From an uncultured Roseateles sp. (GTDB lineage Bacteria; Pseudomonadota; Gammaproteobacteria; Burkholderiales; Burkholderiaceae), in assembly GCA_946480605.1 (NCBI GenBank), contig CAMLKW010000087.1, positions 1 through 16,491 on the forward strand: DNA of 16,491 nt, read 5' to 3'. A model generated the notes under the pieces. That model did not search any database. It was not told the DNA's origin and was given only the letters and a program-made list of their open reading frames with translations. The position numbers and the translations under genes are program-made. Shown here in pieces: positions 1 to 6,773 of this stretch (the first letter of the stretch is position 1; each line of letters starts with the position of its first letter).

Positions 1-713
1 CGCTGGGTCTGGATCATCTGTACCAGCTCCTCGACGACGTTGACGTTGGAGGTCTCGACGAAGCCCTGCTGCAGCGCGCCGATGCCGTCGTTGTTGGGCG
101 TGCCGGCATTGGGCGTGCCGGACGCGGCGGTCTCGGTGAACAGGTTCTGGCCCCGCGGGTCCAGGCCGGCGGGGTTGACGAAGCGGGCCAGCTGGATCTG
201 GCCCACGGTCTGCGCCGCCGCCTGGCCCGGCGTGGTGACGCTGACGGTGCCGTCCGCGCCGACCGTGAGGCTCATCGCGTTGGCCGGGATGGTGATGCCG
301 GGCATCACCGTGTAGCCGTTGCTGGTCACCATCTGGCCGTTGGCGTTGAGCTGGAAGCTGCCGTCGCGCGTGTAGGCGGTGGTGCCGTCGGGCATCTGGA
401 TCTGGAAGAAGCCGTCGCCCTTGATGGCCATGTCCAGGTTGTTGCTGGTCTGCTGCAGGTTGCCCTGCGTGTAGATGCGCGCCGTGGCCACCGGGCGCAC
501 GCCCAGGCCCACCTGCAGCCCGGTGGGCAGCGTGGTCTGCTCGGTGCTGTTGGCGCCGACCTGGCGCAGGTTCTGGTAGATCAGGTCCTCGAACACCGCG
601 TGCGAGCGCTTGTAGCCGTTGGTGGCGACGTTGGCGAGGTTGTGCGAGATGTTGTCCAGCTGGTGCTGCTGGGCTTCCATGCCGGTCTTGGCGATCCAGA
701 GTGAACGCATCAT
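1..713 (-). CDS. flgG: Flagellar distal rod protein FlgG (3' end outside window)
   Basis: FlgG forms the distal rod of the flagellar basal body, crossing the periplasm between the proximal rod and the hook. The protein opens with [20 protein letters not shown], the classic FlgG N-terminus, followed by the rod/hook signature [12 protein letters not shown]. Further on it has [13 protein letters not shown] and ends in the window at the FlgG_C motif [14 protein letters not shown]. It spans 237 codons here; the family is about 260 residues, so only some two dozen residues lie beyond the left edge. Two ATG codons occur in tandem; the first (711-713) was chosen because AAGGA lies about 9 bases upstream. 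It is the last gene seen of the flgBCDEFG run, 12 bases after the flgF stop. Identification is secure. Confidence 0.97.
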   Translation of the reverse strand, partial: MMRSLWIAKTGMEAQQHQLDNISHNLANVATNGYKRSHAVFEDLIYQNLRQVGANSTEQTTLPTGLQVGLGVRPVATARIYTQGNLQQTSNNLDMAIKGDGFFQIQMPDGTTAYTRDGSFQLNANGQMVTSNGYTVMPGITIPANAMSLTVGADGTVSVTTPGQAAAQTVGQIQLARFVNPAGLDPRGQNLFTETAASGTPNAGTPNNDGIGALQQGFVETSNVNVVEELVQMIQTQ

Positions 714-725
714 GGCTTGGGTTCC

Positions 726-1457
726 TTATTGGCTGCCGAGCAGCTTGGCCGATTGCTGACCCTGGGTCTGGGCCAGCTGCAGCAGCTTCATCTGCTGCTC
801 GAACTGGCGGGCCGCGGCGATCATGGACACCATGGTCTCGACGGCGCTGACGTTGGAGCTTTCCAGCGCGCCGTCCTGCAGTCGGGCTGCGGGGTCGGCG
901 GGCAGGTCGCCGTCCGCGGCGCGGAACAGGCCGTCGTCGCCGCGGGTCAGCTGTGTCGCGGCCTCGGGCGTCACCAGCTTGAGCCTGCCGATGGCGGTGG
1001 GCCGCTGGTTGGGCGACTTGGCGCTGACGGTGCCGTCGCCGCCGATGGTGATTTCGCTGTTGGGCGGCACGTTGATGGGGCCGCCGTCGCCCAGCACCGG
1101 CATGCCGTTGCGCATGACCAGGATGCCTTCGCCGCTGACGTCCAGCGAGCCGGCGCGGGTGTAGGCCTCGGTGCCGTCGTTGGCCTGCACGGCCAGCCAG
1201 GCCTGGCCCTGCATGGCCACGTCCAGGTTGCGGCCGGTGGCGGTCAGCGCGCCGGGCGCGTCGTTGTAGCCGATGGTGGTTTCCAGCGCGAAGGCACGCG
1301 TGGTCGCGCCGTCGCCGCGTATGGGCACGGCGCGGAAGGCCTGCAGCTCGGCGCGGAAACCGTTGGTCGTGACGTTGGCGAGGTTGTGCGACAGCACGTC
1401 CTGCCGCTGCATGGCCGCCTTGGCGCCGGCCATCGACAGGTAAATCATCCGATCCAT
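726..1457 (-). CDS. flgF: Flagellar proximal rod protein FlgF
   Basis: FlgF is a rod subunit of the basal body, related to FlgG and FlgE. The 243-residue protein begins MDRMIYLSMAGAKAAMQRQD and carries the N-terminal rod motif LSHNLANVTTNGFRAE. A middle GRNLDVAMQGQAWLAVQ segment matches the flagellar basal body central domain. The C-terminal signature is ALESSNVSAVETMVSMIAAA, then a coiled-coil-like helix. Length is normal for the family (about 240-250). Start at the ATG 19 bases after the flgE stop; the Shine-Dalgarno sequence is weak (GGGGCTGAAGC), which suggests translation partly dependent on flgE. All parts of the family are present, with no frameshift. Confidence 0.96.
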   Translation of the reverse strand: MDRMIYLSMAGAKAAMQRQDVLSHNLANVTTNGFRAELQAFRAVPIRGDGATTRAFALETTIGYNDAPGALTATGRNLDVAMQGQAWLAVQANDGTEAYTRAGSLDVSGEGILVMRNGMPVLGDGGPINVPPNSEITIGGDGTVSAKSPNQRPTAIGRLKLVTPEAATQLTRGDDGLFRAADGDLPADPAARLQDGALESSNVSAVETMVSMIAAARQFEQQMKLLQLAQTQGQQSAKLLGSQ

Positions 1458-1476
1458 GCTTCAGCCCCGCCCGTGG

Positions 1477-2814
1477 TCAACGGAGGTTGACGATGGTCTG
1501 CAGGACCTGGTCCTGCGTCTTGATCGTCTGCGCGTTGGCCTGGTAGGCGCGCTGCGCCGTCACCATGTTGACCAGCTCGGCCGTGATGTCGACGTTGCTC
1601 TCCTCCAGCGCGCCGGACTGCAGCGCGCCCATGTTGCCGTCGCCCGGCACGCCCACGACGGCGTCGCCCGAGGCGACCGTGCGGATCCAGACGTTGGCGC
1701 CCTGGGCCTGCAGGCCCTGCGGGTTGCGGAAGTTGGCCAGCTCCACCTGGCCGGCCGGCTTGCTCTGGCCGTTGGAGTAGCGCGCCAGGATGGTGCCGTT
1801 GTCGGCGACCTGGATGCCGGTCAGCTGGCCCGGCGCGTAGCCGTCCTGCGTCAGGTTGGTCACCGCGAAGCTGCTGCCGTTCTCGGTCGCGCCGGTCAGG
1901 TCCAGCTGGATGTCGGGGATGGCCAGCGTGGAGTTGCCGCGCGCGCTGGTGCCGGCCGGCACGCTCATCAGGATGGTGCCGGGCGGCGTCTCCTCGGAGC
2001 CGGCGATGGTGGAGGGCGAGCCACCGGTGGGCGGGAAGGTCAGCGTCGTGTAGGGCGTGGTCGGGTTGCCGAACTCGTCAAGCGAGATGGAGTTGCCGCC
2101 GGAGTCGGTGTCGAAGGCCGTGCCGTTGGCGGTGGCGTAGACGTTCCAGACGTCGCTGCCGTCGTCCAGCGTGGCGGCCTTCTGGAAGTAGAAGGTCACG
2201 GCCACGTCCTGGCCCTTGGCGTCGTAGACGGTCATGGACGTGGCGTTGTTGTAGGTCGTGCTGTCGCTGAGGTCCAGGCCGGTGCCGGCACCGTCCTCGG
2301 GTGCGGTCACGGCCAGGCGCGAGTCGAGGTTGAATTCCACCGAAACCTTGGACGTCACGGCCGGCGGGATGCCGCCGGTGGGCAACTGCAGCGGTTGCGC
2401 CGTGCCGGGCTGGATGACGCCCTGGCCGTTGGCCGGGTAGCCCATCAGCTTGAGGCCGTCGTTGTTGACGATGAAGCCGTCCTTGCTGACCTTGAACTGG
2501 CCGTTGCGCGTGTAGCGCGTCGGGTTGGCGCCGTCGGTGACCTGGAAGAAGCCACCGCCGTTGATGGCCAGGTCCATCGGGTTCTCGGTGGTGGTGATGT
2601 TGCCCTGCGTGAACTGCTGGGCCACCGACTGCAGCGAGGTGCCGATGCCGACCTGGCCCTGGCCGGCGCCGTTCAGCGCGGCGGCGTAGACGTCGGCGAA
2701 TTCCGCCCGCGAGGACTTGAAGCCATAGGTGCCCGAATTGGCGATGTTGTTGCCGATGACGTCGAGGTTCTTGGACGCGGCGTTGAGCCCGGAGAGGCCT
2801 TGCTGGAATGCCAT
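1477..2814 (-). CDS. flgE: Flagellar hook protein FlgE
   Basis: FlgE polymerises on the rod to form the curved hook that joins the basal body to the filament. The 445-residue protein starts MAFQQGLSGLNAASKNLDVI, followed by GNNIANSGTYGFKSSRAEF, the axial D0/D1 signature. NPMDLAINGGGFFQV is the core motif shared with FlgF and FlgG. The central 130-330 part is Thr/Gly/Ser/Asn-rich and matches the surface-exposed, variable hook domains. The C-terminus has ALEESNVDITAELVNMVTAQ, RAYQANAQTIKTQDQVLQ and ends TIVNLR, as in the family. AAGGA sits about 9 bases before the ATG. It lies 30 bases after flgD, whose product caps the growing hook. Confidence 0.97.
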   Translation of the reverse strand: MAFQQGLSGLNAASKNLDVIGNNIANSGTYGFKSSRAEFADVYAAALNGAGQGQVGIGTSLQSVAQQFTQGNITTTENPMDLAINGGGFFQVTDGANPTRYTRNGQFKVSKDGFIVNNDGLKLMGYPANGQGVIQPGTAQPLQLPTGGIPPAVTSKVSVEFNLDSRLAVTAPEDGAGTGLDLSDSTTYNNATSMTVYDAKGQDVAVTFYFQKAATLDDGSDVWNVYATANGTAFDTDSGGNSISLDEFGNPTTPYTTLTFPPTGGSPSTIAGSEETPPGTILMSVPAGTSARGNSTLAIPDIQLDLTGATENGSSFAVTNLTQDGYAPGQLTGIQVADNGTILARYSNGQSKPAGQVELANFRNPQGLQAQGANVWIRTVASGDAVVGVPGDGNMGALQSGALEESNVDITAELVNMVTAQRAYQANAQTIKTQDQVLQTIVNLR

Positions 2815-2844
2815 GGGAGGGTCCTTGCTGTCGTGCGGAGGTGA

Positions 2845-3486
2845 TCAGTTGACGGCCGAGACGGACGCGTAGTCCACCGGGCCCAGGCGGGCCAGGTTCA
2901 GCTTGAGGGCGCCGCCCTCGCTGTAGACGGCGTCCACGGTGTCGTGGGAGTAGGTGGTGGACGTGACGGCGGCCGTGCCGTTGGTGGCGGTGATGCGGTA
3001 CTTCAGCTCGGTACCCTCGGCGGCCAGCGTGCCGGCGGTCCAGCTGAGGGTCTGGCGGCCCGAGCCCTGCGCGCCCAGCTCGCGCGTGTCGATGACGTTG
3101 CCGGCGGGGCCGAGGATCTCCAGCTTGACGTTCTTGGCCGCACCGTCCAGCTCGTAGCTGGCCTCGGCGACGCCGTCGATGACCTGCAGCTTGTTGCCCG
3201 GAACGCTGACCTCGCGGCCCACCAGCGAGATGGACTGCAGCGCCTGCATCTGGCCGAACTGCAGGCCCAGAGTCTTGATGCTGCTGTCCAGCGTGGACAG
3301 GCTGGTGACCTGCTGGATCTGCGCCATCTGGCTGGTCACCTGGGCGTTGTCCATGGGGTTCAGCGGGTCCTGGTTGTTCATCTGCGCGACGAGCAGCTTC
3401 AGGAAACGGTCCTGCGTCTCCGCGGCGTTCTTGGCGGAGGTGGTGGCGCTGTTGGCGGCGCTGCCGTTCAGGGCGGTGATGTCCAT
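2845..3486 (-). CDS. flgD: Flagellar hook assembly (cap) protein FlgD
   Basis: FlgD is the hook scaffolding cap that guides FlgE polymerisation and is then discarded. The 213-residue product has the family hallmark FLKLLVAQMNNQDPLNPMDN near residue 28, followed by a Gln/Thr-rich helix (SQMAQIQQVTSLSTLD). The C-terminal half is a beta-rich FlgD Ig-like/FLG_hook region, with the sequence LEILGPAGNVIDTRELGAQG. The start is preceded by GAGGGA, and the gene follows flgC after 14 bases. Length is normal. No unusual feature was seen. Confidence 0.95.
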   Translation of the reverse strand: MDITALNGSAANSATTSAKNAAETQDRFLKLLVAQMNNQDPLNPMDNAQVTSQMAQIQQVTSLSTLDSSIKTLGLQFGQMQALQSISLVGREVSVPGNKLQVIDGVAEASYELDGAAKNVKLEILGPAGNVIDTRELGAQGSGRQTLSWTAGTLAAEGTELKYRITATNGTAAVTSTTYSHDTVDAVYSEGGALKLNLARLGPVDYASVSAVN

Positions 3487-3500
3487 GGGATTCCCTCAGG

Positions 3501-3917
3501 TCAGGACTGGCCGAGCTGCAGCGTCTTGAGCAGCAGGTTCTTGGCCGTGCTCATGACCTCGATGTTGTTCTGGTAGGAGCGCGACGCCGAGATCATGTTG
3601 ACCATCTCCTCGACCGGGTTCACGTTGGAATAGGTCACGTAGCCGTCGGCGTCGGCCTGCGGATGCTTGGGGTCCAGCACGCGGCGGCCAGGCGTCTGGT
3701 CCTCGGTGATGTTGGTCACGCGCACGCCGGCCGTGCCGCTGTCGTTGCGCGCGCCCAGCAGCTCGGTCTGGAACACCACCTGGCGCGCCTTGTAGGCCTG
3801 GCCGTCGGGGCCGGCCACCGTGTCGGCGTTGGCCAGATTGCTGGCCACCGTGTTGAGGCGCTGGCTCTGCGCGCTGACCGCGCTGCCGCTGACGTGGAAG
3901 ATCTGGAACATGGACAT
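3501..3917 (-). CDS. flgC: Flagellar proximal rod protein FlgC
   Basis: FlgC is a small proximal rod subunit. The 138-residue protein begins MSMFQIFHVSGSAVSAQSQR and contains NTVASNLANADTVAGPDG, the rod motif with the FlgC-specific insertion before YKARQVVFQ. It has DPKHPQADADGYVTYSNVNP and the C-terminal EEMVNMISASRSYQNNIEV, all typical of FlgC. The start follows the flgB stop by 14 bases with a strong GGAGGG about 8 bases upstream. Order and spacing fit one flgBCDEFG transcript. Confidence 0.96.
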   Translation of the reverse strand: MSMFQIFHVSGSAVSAQSQRLNTVASNLANADTVAGPDGQAYKARQVVFQTELLGARNDSGTAGVRVTNITEDQTPGRRVLDPKHPQADADGYVTYSNVNPVEEMVNMISASRSYQNNIEVMSTAKNLLLKTLQLGQS

Positions 3918-3931
3918 GATTCAGCCCTCCG

Positions 3932-4345
3932 TCATGCCTGGTTGTGCGACTTCATCGAGTCCAGCGTGGTGCGCACGCTGCCGTTGATGAAGCGCAGCGT
4001 GGCCTCGTACTTCACGGCGTTGTCGGCGAAGCTGGCGCGCTCGCGGTCCATGTCCACGCCGTTGCTGTCCATGCTGGTCTGCGACTGCAGCGCGTACTGC
4101 TTGCCGCTCTCGCCGCGCGCGCCGGCCAGCGGTGCCATGTGACCGCGCTGCGTGGTCGCCATCGCACCGGGCGTGCCCACCTCGCCGGTGGCTTCGCGCA
4201 GTGCGCGGGCGAAGTCGATCTCGCGGGCCTGGTAGCCCGGCGTGTCGGCGTTGGCGATGTTGCTGGCCAGCAGGCGCTGGCGCTCCGCCCGCAGCGTCAA
4301 GGCCTGGGTCTGGAAGTTCAGCGCGTCGGTGAGTCGGTTCAACAT
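3932..4345 (-). CDS. flgB: Flagellar proximal rod protein FlgB
   Basis: FlgB is the rod subunit closest to the MS ring. The 137-residue protein starts MLNRLTDALNFQTQALTLRA, then has LLASNIANADTPGYQAREID, the diagnostic FlgB N-terminal motif. The C-terminus has DMDRERASFADNAVKYEATL, also typical. The open frame continues upstream to 4633, but that extension has no family similarity. The ATG at 4343-4345 gives the normal size and has a purine-rich GAGG upstream. It is the first gene of the minus-strand flagellar unit and is transcribed divergently from flgA; the intervening 145 bases should hold both promoters. Confidence 0.95.
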   Translation of the reverse strand: MLNRLTDALNFQTQALTLRAERQRLLASNIANADTPGYQAREIDFARALREATGEVGTPGAMATTQRGHMAPLAGARGESGKQYALQSQTSMDSNGVDMDRERASFADNAVKYEATLRFINGSVRTTLDSMKSHNQA

Positions 4346-4438
4346 CTTGGGCCTCTTGCGAGGGGCGAGCCGGCATGGCTCCTTGCGCAAATTGTCTGAA
4401 CCAGGCCCGAAAACATGAGCGGGATTAGCGGGGCCAAA

Positions 4439-4453
4439 GCCGGCCAATTCCGA
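4439..4453. promoter_or_regulatory. Putative operator in the flgB-flgA divergent intergenic region
   Basis: The 12-mer CGGCCAATTCCG at 4441-4452 recurs at 5228-5239, just before the flgM promoter, and was seen nowhere else in the window. Both copies lie 5' of flagellar genes. In this group class II flagellar promoters are controlled by a master regulator such as FlhDC, so a binding site is a reasonable guess. The sequence does not closely match the enteric FlhDC box, so the regulator is not identified. Confidence 0.4.
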
Positions 4454-4490
4454 CCTAGGCGTCACCCGCCGCATCTCTAGAGTGGCGGTC

Positions 4491-5189
4491 ATGCTGTACC
4501 GAGCCGCCTTCCTGCTGTGCCTGTTGCTGACCGGGTGGTCTGCCCGCGCGCAGACCGCGCTCGACCCGGCGCTGCTGGAGCGCGTGCGCCACCTGGCCGA
4601 GTCCGCCGCGCGGGCCACCGCGCCGCCGGGCACCCGCGTGGCGGTGGAGATCGGTGCGCTGGACGCGCGCCTGCGCCTGGCGCCGTGCCGCCAGGTCCAG
4701 CCCTATCTGCCACCCGGCCTGTCGGCCTGGGGCCGCAGCCGCATCGGCCTGCGCTGCACCGACGGCATCGCGCGCTGGAACGTCACGCTGCCGGTGCGGG
4801 TGGCCGTGTTCGCCCGCGTGGTGGTCGCCGCCACGCCATTGCCGGCCGGTGTGAATTTGTCTCAAGAACAGCTGGCCCTGGCCGATATCGATATCGCGGC
4901 CGAACCCGGCGCCGTGTTCACCGATGCCAGCCAGCTGCTGGGCCGCACCCTGTCCCGGCCGCTGGCCGCGGCCGACGCCGTGCGCGCCACGGCGCTGAAG
5001 TCCCGCCAGTGGTTCGCCGCCGGCGAGACCGTGCAGGTGCGTGCCGCCGGCAACGGCTTTGCCGTCATGGCTGAGGCCCAGGCCCTGGGGCCGGGCCTGG
5101 AGGGTCAGGACGTCAGGGTGCGCTTCGAAAGCGGTCGCGTTGCCAGCGGCCGGGCGGTCGGCGAGCGCCGGGTGGAGCTTCCGTTGTGA
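4491..5189 (+). CDS. flgA: Flagellar P-ring assembly chaperone FlgA
   Basis: FlgA is a periplasmic chaperone that helps FlgI assemble into the P ring around the rod. The product starts MLYRAAFLLCLLLTGWSARA, a clear Sec signal peptide with a likely cleavage after ARA-Q. The C-terminal half is a SAF/ChapFlgA domain, seen as VVAATPLPAGVNLSQEQLAL, then GRTLSRPLAAADAVRATALK, GETVQVRAAGNGFAVMAEAQ and the closing VASGRAVGERRVELPL. Length (232 residues from this ATG) is normal. An in-frame GTG at 4482 would add three residues; the ATG was preferred because it puts the charged and hydrophobic signal segments at the usual distance and has AGAG upstream. It is divergent from flgB. Confidence 0.92.
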   Translation: MLYRAAFLLCLLLTGWSARAQTALDPALLERVRHLAESAARATAPPGTRVAVEIGALDARLRLAPCRQVQPYLPPGLSAWGRSRIGLRCTDGIARWNVTLPVRVAVFARVVVAATPLPAGVNLSQEQLALADIDIAAEPGAVFTDASQLLGRTLSRPLAAADAVRATALKSRQWFAAGETVQVRAAGNGFAVMAEAQALGPGLEGQDVRVRFESGRVASGRAVGERRVELPL

Positions 5190-5215
5190 GCAAATCCCCA
5201 CGAATCAGGGGAACT

Positions 5216-5241
5216 GGCCGGATTAATCGGCCAATTCCGGC
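5216..5241. promoter_or_regulatory. Dyad element upstream of flgM with the shared flagellar 12-mer
   Basis: The segment from about 5217 reads GGCCGGATTAATCGGCC and continues as AATTCCGGC. GGCCGGATT and AATCGGCC are nearly perfect inverted arms (one extra G), and GCCGG/CCGGC form an outer pair. It contains the second copy of CGGCCAATTCCG. The element abuts the -35 region of the sigma-28 promoter, which is a natural position for an activator or a class II promoter control site. The protein that binds is unknown. Confidence 0.4.
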
Positions 5242-5268
5242 TCAAGAACCGGTGCCGGCGGCCGATAC
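5242..5268 (+). promoter_or_regulatory. Sigma-28 (FliA) type promoter for flgM
   Basis: TCAAGAAC at 5242-5249 and GCCGATAC at 5261-5268 are separated by exactly 11 bases. The enteric FliA consensus is TAAAGTTT-N11-GCCGATAA; the -10 element matches 7 of 8 positions and the -35 core TNAAG is kept. It lies about 60 bases before the flgM start. A late (class III) promoter for flgM is known in enteric bacteria, so flgM would be boosted by the sigma factor that its product inhibits. Confidence 0.72.
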
Positions 5269-5327
5269 AGGGGGAAACTCCCCTGCAATGCCCGCCAGCG
5301 GGGCCCGCCCCGCACCTGGAGAAGCTC

Positions 5328-5657
5328 ATGAAGATCGGTAACAGCCCCAGCCCTGACGGCAGCGCCAGTCCGGCCAAGGCCGAGCGCGCTGCCTCGCGCA
5401 AGCCGGAGGCTGCGGCGACCGAAACCGTCCGCCAGACCGCATCCGCCCCGGCGCCCAGCGCCCAGGTGGAGATTTCCAGCGCCGCCAAGCTGGCCGCCAG
5501 CGCCGGTGCCGACGACGGCAGCTTCGACGCCGCCAAGGTGCAACGCATCTCCCAGGCCATCTCCGAGGGCAAGTTCACGGTCAATGCCAACGCGATCGCG
5601 GACAAGCTGGTCGCGAATGCGCAAGAATTGCTGAACGCACGCGCCAACAAGCACTGA
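5328..5657 (+). CDS. flgM: Anti-sigma-28 factor FlgM
   Basis: FlgM binds FliA (sigma-28) and holds back late flagellar genes until the hook is complete and FlgM is exported. The 109-residue product begins MKIGNSPSPDGSASPAKAER, with a low-complexity, Ala/Ser/Pro-rich, probably disordered N-terminal half. The C-terminal half carries the helical FlgM domain, seen as VEISSAAKLAA, then FDAAKVQRISQAISEGKFTV, then NANAIADKLVANAQELL. The spacing of the V-R-I-I-G-F pattern is that of the sigma-binding helices. Start ATG has GGAGAAG 3-4 bases upstream. It sits 138 bases after flgA and 13 bases before flgN. The slightly long N-terminus is common in betaproteobacteria. Confidence 0.93.
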   Translation: MKIGNSPSPDGSASPAKAERAASRKPEAAATETVRQTASAPAPSAQVEISSAAKLAASAGADDGSFDAAKVQRISQAISEGKFTVNANAIADKLVANAQELLNARANKH

Positions 5658-5670
5658 ACGCCTCCACACC

Positions 5671-6063
5671 ATGACCGCCATCGCCTCGTCCGCCCCGCTC
5701 AGCGCCGAACTGGAAGCCCCGCTGCTGGCCGTCGAGGCCACGCTGAACCAACTGGGCGACGCGCTGACCCGCCGTGACGCGGCCGCCATCGAGCAGTACG
5801 CGGCCGAGCTGCACCAGCACCTGGCCCGCGCCGTGCAGAGCTTCGGCGAAGCCGCCCGCACCGGCGGCGTGCCGGCCGCGCTGCGCAACCGCCTGGTGCG
5901 TGCCGGCGGCCTGCTGGCGGCGCAGCGCGAGTCGCTGGCCCGCGGCAACGCGTCGCTGGACCGTGCGCTGGACGTGCTGATCCCGAGCGAGCCCACCGGC
6001 CTGTACGGCGCCGGCGGCAAGGCCGAGCGCCGCTCCACGGGAGGCGGCAGCTATACCGCCTGA
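5671..6063 (+). CDS. flgN: Flagellar export chaperone FlgN
   Basis: FlgN is the cytoplasmic chaperone for the hook-filament junction proteins FlgK and FlgL. Sequence identity in this family is low, so the call rests partly on position directly after flgM, 13 bases downstream. The 130-residue product is almost wholly alpha-helical: a first helix pair (LEAPLLAVEATLNQLGDALT, then RRDAAAIEQYAAELHQHL) followed by LRNRLVRAGGLLAAQRESLA and ALDVLIP. The C-terminal 30 residues are Gly/Ser-rich and end in SYTA, a region that binds clients in known FlgN proteins. No good Shine-Dalgarno was seen, suggesting coupling to flgM. Confidence 0.85.
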   Translation: MTAIASSAPLSAELEAPLLAVEATLNQLGDALTRRDAAAIEQYAAELHQHLARAVQSFGEAARTGGVPAALRNRLVRAGGLLAAQRESLARGNASLDRALDVLIPSEPTGLYGAGGKAERRSTGGGSYTA

Positions 6064-6077
6064 GCCACGCTTTGTAG

Positions 6078-6092
6078 CCACCGGTCCGGTGG
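6078..6092. repeat. Short perfect palindrome after flgN
   Basis: CCACCGG T CCGGTGG is a 7-base inverted repeat around a single T, 15 bases after the flgN stop. It has no T tract, so it is not an intrinsic terminator by itself. It may stabilise the 3' end of the flgMN transcript or be a protein site; nothing in the sequence decides this. Confidence 0.4.
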
Positions 6093-6162
6093 ATCGGTGA
6101 CGAACTGTTGGAATGGCCTGACGGGCTCGTCGTTCTGCTGAGTAATTGATGCCCCTATGGAC

Positions 6163-6199
6163 TGCCGCACCCTTGCATGAGGGGCGGCACTTCTTTTTT
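6163..6199 (+). terminator. Rho-independent terminator of the flgAMN unit
   Basis: TGCCGC-A-CCC (6163-6172) pairs with GGGGCGGCA (6181-6189) across an 8-base loop, giving a 9-pair GC-rich stem with one bulged A. It is followed by CTTCTTTTTT. This is the clearest intrinsic terminator in the window. It lies 100 bases after the flgN stop and separates the flagellar unit from the insertion-like region to its right. Confidence 0.85.
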
Positions 6200-6333
6200 G
6201 GGTGGACTGAAGATGTCCGGGGCAAGCCCCATGATGCGTTCGAAGATGGCGGCCGAAGTGAGGAGTGCGCCGGAGTGGCGGCGGGCAACGGCTGGCCGAG
6301 GGGACATTGACATCAACGGATCAAGGCCTGCCA

Positions 6334-6558
6334 TTAAGACGGCCAGTATTCGCGGTCGTTAATACTTAACGATTGAACTGCATGGCGTTCGCGATGTGCG
6401 AGCCCCCCTTGGTCGCGCATGAAGAAGGCGCTGAGGTCCAGCGCATCAACGGTATCGCCGATGTAGTGCGCCAGATGACAGCTGGGCAGCCATTCCTGCA
6501 GCGAAGGTGGCAGCAGATATTGTTGGTCGGGCTCGTAAGGTCGGTAGCCGGTTGACAT
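6334..6558 (-). pseudogene. IS1182-type transposase, N-terminal remnant
   Basis: Read on the minus strand, the frame begins MSTGYRPYEPDQQYLLPPSL, then QEWLPSCHLAHYIGDTVDAL and DLSAFF. This is the conserved N-terminus of transposases of the IS1182 family (DUF772 type), normally about 450-500 residues. Family similarity ends near residue 46, at about 6420. The rest of the frame (to a stop at 6334) is unlike the family, and no DDE catalytic domain exists anywhere nearby. Just after the break there is a run of six G on the minus strand, and the next frame reads IANAMQFNR then stop, which may be the following family segment after a frameshift (speculative). The element is dead. Its presence marks past insertion or recombination between the flagellar genes and the gene at 6774. 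Confidence 0.82.
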
Positions 6559-6773
6559 GGCCTTGATCTTCCTAGCCTCTCGCTTCGTCAGGCATCAGGC
6601 GATGCCCTCGAACTCGTGGTTCTGCCCCGCAGGCTCGTAGGCGAGCGTAGCGGGCTGATCGCTCTGAGGCCGCGCTTGGCGCCGGCATGCCCGCATGCAT
6701 CAAGTTGATGATGATCTGCGCAGCCCCGGGCATCGACACTTGCTAGCGTGTCGACCGACCCCAAGGAGCGCGC
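6559..6773. other. Non-coding stretch before the metallopeptidase gene
   Basis: No gene was recognised. It holds the presumed upstream side of the dead transposase gene, a 7-base inverted repeat at 6733-6754 and the ribosome binding site AAGGAG near 6763-6768 for the gene at 6774. A convincing -35/-10 pair was not found. No terminal inverted repeat of the insertion sequence could be recognised. Confidence 0.5.
6733..6754. repeat. Inverted repeat TCGACAC-N8-GTGTCGA, possible operator
   Basis: TCGACAC (6733-6739) and GTGTCGA (6748-6754) are perfect 7-base inverted arms around TTGCTAGC, itself containing the palindrome GCTAGC. The repeat ends 19 bases before the start codon at 6774 and about 9 bases before the Shine-Dalgarno. 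Position and form suit a dimeric repressor site or an mRNA hairpin near the ribosome binding site. No T tract follows, so it is not a terminator. No matching regulator gene is present. Confidence 0.45.

Noticed and set aside
1456..2844. A 462-codon plus-strand frame opposite flgE
   Set aside because: Translation is rich in Val/Gly/Arg/His repeats typical of a shadow frame; flgE on the other strand is unmistakable.
4346..4481. A sigma-54 promoter for flgB (GG and GC elements around CTGGTTCAGACAATTTGCG)
   Set aside because: The spacing between GG and GC is 12 bases, not the required 10, and the flanking bases do not fit.
4346..4633. Upstream extension of the flgB frame into flgA
   Set aside because: FlgB proteins start at MLNRLTDAL-like sequence; the extension has no similarity and overlaps flgA and the divergent promoters.
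5195..5212. Hairpin TCCCC-N8-GGGGA after flgA as a terminator
   Set aside because: Only five pairs, no T tract, and the flgM promoter region follows at once; a transcript from flgA into flgM is more likely.
6177..6362. Small plus-strand frame of 61 codons after the terminator
   Set aside because: No ribosome binding site, no family resemblance, and its start lies inside the terminator hairpin.
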